NCBI GenBank assembly: GCA_963966185.1
Contig: CAWZYM010000187.1
Location: 77,001-141,000, forward strand
DNA from: Rhabditoides inermis
Taxonomy: Eukaryota; Nematoda; Chromadorea; Rhabditida; Rhabditidae
DNA length: 64,000 bases
Direction: 5' to 3'
Shown here one piece after another: positions 61,396-64,000 of the stretch; positions within the stretch are counted from its first letter, which is position 1; the number at the start of each line of letters is the position of its first letter. The notes below the pieces were generated by a model that ran no database searches, was not told the DNA's origin, and saw only the letters and a list, made by a program, of their open reading frames with translations. The translations under genes and the position numbers were made by a program.

Positions 61396-61466
61396 TCTTC
61401 GTCCGGGAATTGAACCCGGGTCTCGCATGTGACAGACGCGGATACTAACCACTATACTACCGAAGA
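61396..61466 (-). tRNA. tRNA-Asp(GTC)
   Basis: The minus strand reads a 71-nt cloverleaf: acceptor TCTTCGG/ACGAAGA (six of seven pairs; the seventh is G-A), D arm GTATAGTGGTTAGTATC, anticodon stem CGCGT/ATGCG with loop CTGTCAC (anticodon GTC), T arm CCGGG-TTCAATT-CCCGG. The sequence is very close to nematode tRNA-Asp. No intron. Confidence 0.92.
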
Positions 61467-62749
61467 AGTGACCACTAGCGGAGTCAAATGGTAGAACTCT
61501 GATTTTTTTTCTAAGGGCTCTAAGGCTTTTATTTTCCTAAGGTTTTCAAACATTCTGAACACATCCTGCGCAGTGGCTAAGTCCAAAAAACCTTTTGGTA
61601 CCAGATATGGTATACGGTACTCCAAATTTGGTTGAGAACTCGATCTGAAAATATCATTTTACTCCTTACATGATTAGAAACAAGTTTATAATTGAACATT
61701 TCTGTATAATTTCAATGATAAAAAATTATAGTAACGAGACCGAAATTTTTTTCAAATTTTTCACATATTTTTTTTTGAAAATTTAACCAAAGTTTGCCCA
61801 GTCCAAATGAAAGCAACATTATTTTAAACAGATTATTACGGTTGTTTTCAGCTATTAAAATAGGGTTGCCGACGGGGCGGGGGTTAGATGGCACAATTTT
61901 TCCGGCATCACGCAGTCTCAAACGACGCACACCGTTGAATTCGTCGCGAAAAGTTACATCTAGTAGTGCTATTCCCGAAAGACTGCGTTTTGCCGAGTCG
62001 CACATCATCATACAAAAACTATATTCTGTAAGCCAAAAAGTGGGCGAAGCCTAACCTCTCTGAACCTCTCTCTGTCTGATTTCTGTGCCGCGCGCGCACC
62101 AAACGACGCGCTTTAGGCGCGCTTTTTTCGAAAACGCATGAAGATATTGAAACAAACTAAACAATATTGTAATAGTGTTATATTATACTTCATATTGAAA
62201 TACAGTATGACTCATATGACAAACTTGGAAAATATCTCTGACATTGCTAATTAAAATCAAAAATCGAAAGACACCTTTTTTTGGGAACAGCCGCTCGGAG
62301 TTGGTACACTCTGACATTTCTAGTCAAGAAAATTCCAACTGCAAAGCATTTGTCAACGAAAATTGCGGGCATTCTTCAAACAAAGTTGTTTGAATGTTTA
62401 TACGTCATCTGTAACACGATAATTACTCGTAGTAAAGTAAATTACTCATGAGAACATAAAATCGTTAACGTTTTGCGATGATTGCAGGTACACCAATCGG
62501 GCTCTTGCATTCATTCCCATTTGGGTATTCGCCTCGCGGACAATACTCATACGAACCAACATTGAATCAACGTTGATGTTTATAATCGATAGATATTTGA
62601 TATCTATCGATAGTCGAAATGCGCGGCAATTAAAGATCAGCTTGCGTTGTTTTGCTTGCGGTATCCTGTGCGCAACCAAACCTCTTTCACTTTGATCTGT
62701 CCGTAGATGTAGAATCAGAAATAATCGGGATGTGAAACTTCGATCTTCT
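61467..62749. other. Intergenic DNA with one perfect hairpin
   Basis: No supported gene. 62585-62611 is a perfect inverted repeat ATCGATAGATAT-TTG-ATATCTATCGAT. Confidence 0.5.
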
Positions 62750-62772
62750 ACTCTCTCTCTCTCTCTCTCTCA
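62750..62772. repeat. (CT)n microsatellite
   Basis: Pure CT run. Confidence 0.8.
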
Positions 62773-63019
62773 GTAATTTTTTTTGCATATCATTTACATG
62801 AATTCTTTTCAGAAATGACACCGATTCACCGGTTTAGATAGCGCTCAATGAACTAGATAGCAACCGTTCGACTAATCATGTATGCGCTTGTGCATAATAA
62901 AAGAATTCCCAGCTTGCCTATCGCCAAAACGGGATGACCCACTATGTAATGGATCTCGTTGATGCCACACGTTCCTCTTTACCTTTTCCCACTTCATTTC
63001 TCCCGGTCCCGGTGGCGCG

Positions 63020-63110
63020 ATGCGGTCGCTCCTTCTTCTGCTCCTCCTCTCTGCGCTCGCCCGAGCCGCGCCGCACTGGCCACCCGGCTACGCGCCTTAC
63101 TGTGAGGCAA

Positions 63111-63145
<35 letters not shown>

Positions 63146-63903
63146 ACTCTCTCTCTCCTCACTCTCTCTCCCCCAGACTTCCGTCCTCTCCCACCTGTCA
63201 CCACCACTCCCCGCCCTCTCTCGAAGACCGAGGAAGTGGCGCAGTTCGCAGTCGGTCCGCCGATTCTCTCAGCAGACGGACAGAACGAGATCGCGAAGAA
63301 GTTCGAAGAAAAGCTCAGGGTGAGGTGACAGGAAGTCTGGAAGAGAGAGAGGGGGGGGGGAGAGAAAGTGGGAGATCGAGAGCCTTACCGTTTTCGATCA
63401 ATCAAATCAATCACACGTTTATTGTAAATCGCAAATTCGATGATGACACGTACAATAAGATGGTTTTCCGTCGAATGGCACTGTCGTTGGGCAATCTTTA
63501 GTCTATGGTGTAGTGCCATAGTCTTCCTGCGAACCGCGCAGAGTACTCACAAGTCTCTTGAGTCATAGCGTGGGATAGACTTTTACACCATATTCCATAT
63601 TCACAATCAATTGCCAAATGCCACTCTAAGTAGGGATAAGTAATTGGCTTTACCTTTTACCCATACTCTGGTTGCCTCAATTCAACCATAAAAGGAGTAG
63701 AGCGGCTGCGGCTGCGATTTGTTGAGGGTAGACATTTGATGGGCTCGTTCCAATCCATCTGTATTACTGTATTGCAGGCATTTGCCGCACGCGCGTATCC
63801 CGTCGGCGGGTCTGCTTCGACCGCCTCGCCCCGACCGTCCGACTGCCCCAAACACCTGCCTGTCTTCTTGTGCCGGTTGTACGGATATCCCACCATGCTA
63901 TGA
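63020..63903 (+). CDS. Small secreted protein, 5' exons clear, 3' end tentative
   Basis: Exon 1, 63020-63101, encodes a signal peptide MRSLLLLLLLSALARA followed by APHWPPGYAPY. A 75-bp intron made of CT repeats ends CCCCCAG. Exon 2, 63177-63319, reads FRPLPPVTTTPRPLSKTEE, then FAVGPPILSADGQ, then EIAKKFEEKL, ending at an AGG/GTGAGG donor. Phases match across this intron. A tentative third exon, 63778-63903, starts after TATTGCAG and reads in phase to a TGA, giving 116 aa in total. It is supported only by the splice signal and open frame, and the true next exon may lie beyond the window. The intron before it contains a retroelement-like (TCAA) fragment. Family not identified; leader plus Pro/Thr-rich then charged helical region. 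Confidence 0.6.
63112..63172. repeat. (CT)n microsatellite forming an intron
   Basis: CT run that makes up nearly the whole intron between the two clear exons of the secreted-protein gene. Confidence 0.75.
63395..63612 (-). mobile_element. Retroelement-like fragment with (TCAA) end
   Basis: Begins TCAATCAAATCAATCACACGTTTATTG, similar in plan to the TCAATCAAT ends at 39547 and 55170, and is missing from the matching place in the copy near 45.9 kb, so it is a likely insertion. Confidence 0.4.
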
Positions 63904-64000
63904 GTGCATGTGAAGAAGTGCTGTAGGCTTGTTCGATGTTTATTGCTGGCTTTTAAAAATGTGTTCCACGATTACATTCCAAAGAGCTTTTTGTTTTTCC

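Noticed and set aside
61712..62011. 99-residue minus-strand frame
   Set aside because: No recognisable motif, start context or splice signals; AT-rich and repetitive.

Overview
The window looks like nematode nuclear DNA. Genes are broken into dozens of short exons by introns mostly 39-55 bp long, with GT donors and nematode-type TTTTCAG/TTTTAG acceptors. The main gene family ends in a worm-type CK1/TTBK-like kinase (HRDIKPGNF, DFG, DDLESW). The species cannot be fixed from the sequence; a rhabditid or diplogastrid relative is a guess.

Bases 1-39,500 hold a head-to-tail tandem array, all on the + strand, of four copies of one large gene: copy A (3' part only, 1-3007), B (6276-15654), C (16500-27046) and D (28716-39279). 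Reading exon by exon with phase checks, copy B gives a 41-exon, roughly 1,415-residue protein. It has a signal peptide, five membrane spans with two large extracellular loops (a prominin-like layout), a cytoplasmic protein tyrosine phosphatase (PTP) domain and then a complete CK1-type Ser/Thr kinase domain. A membrane receptor carrying both a tyrosine phosphatase and a CK1-like kinase in one chain is the most notable thing here. Both catalytic domains keep their key residues and are almost identical between copies. The extracellular loops, the residue after the PTP catalytic cysteine and the intron insertions differ. The copies carry an incompatible pattern of mobile-element insertions, which points to gene conversion or unequal exchange.

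Bases 39,500-48,200 are mixed: decayed non-LTR retrotransposon pieces including a reverse transcriptase, a small three-exon gene for a secreted protein (43739-44600), a 5S rRNA-like gene (46392-46509), a broken leader-peptide gene, and a decayed-looking minus-strand gene behind a TATA box.

Bases 48,197-60,750 appear to be four head-to-tail elements whose ends (reverse orientation: TCCCCC start, GC-rich hairpin then CTAG end, A/T flanks) fit non-autonomous Helitrons. Inside are a dense palindromic array of TTGTTTAC motifs (the FOXO/DAF-16 consensus), a (CT)n-rich minisatellite and a 1.93-kb block repeated three times. Each repeat junction carries a 21-nt inverted filler.

Bases 60,751-64,000 contain a good tRNA-Asp(GTC) on the minus strand and the 5' exons of a small secreted-protein gene (63020 onward), of which the broken leader gene at 45.6 kb is a decayed copy.

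All gene models come from reading splice signals by eye, without transcripts or database searches.
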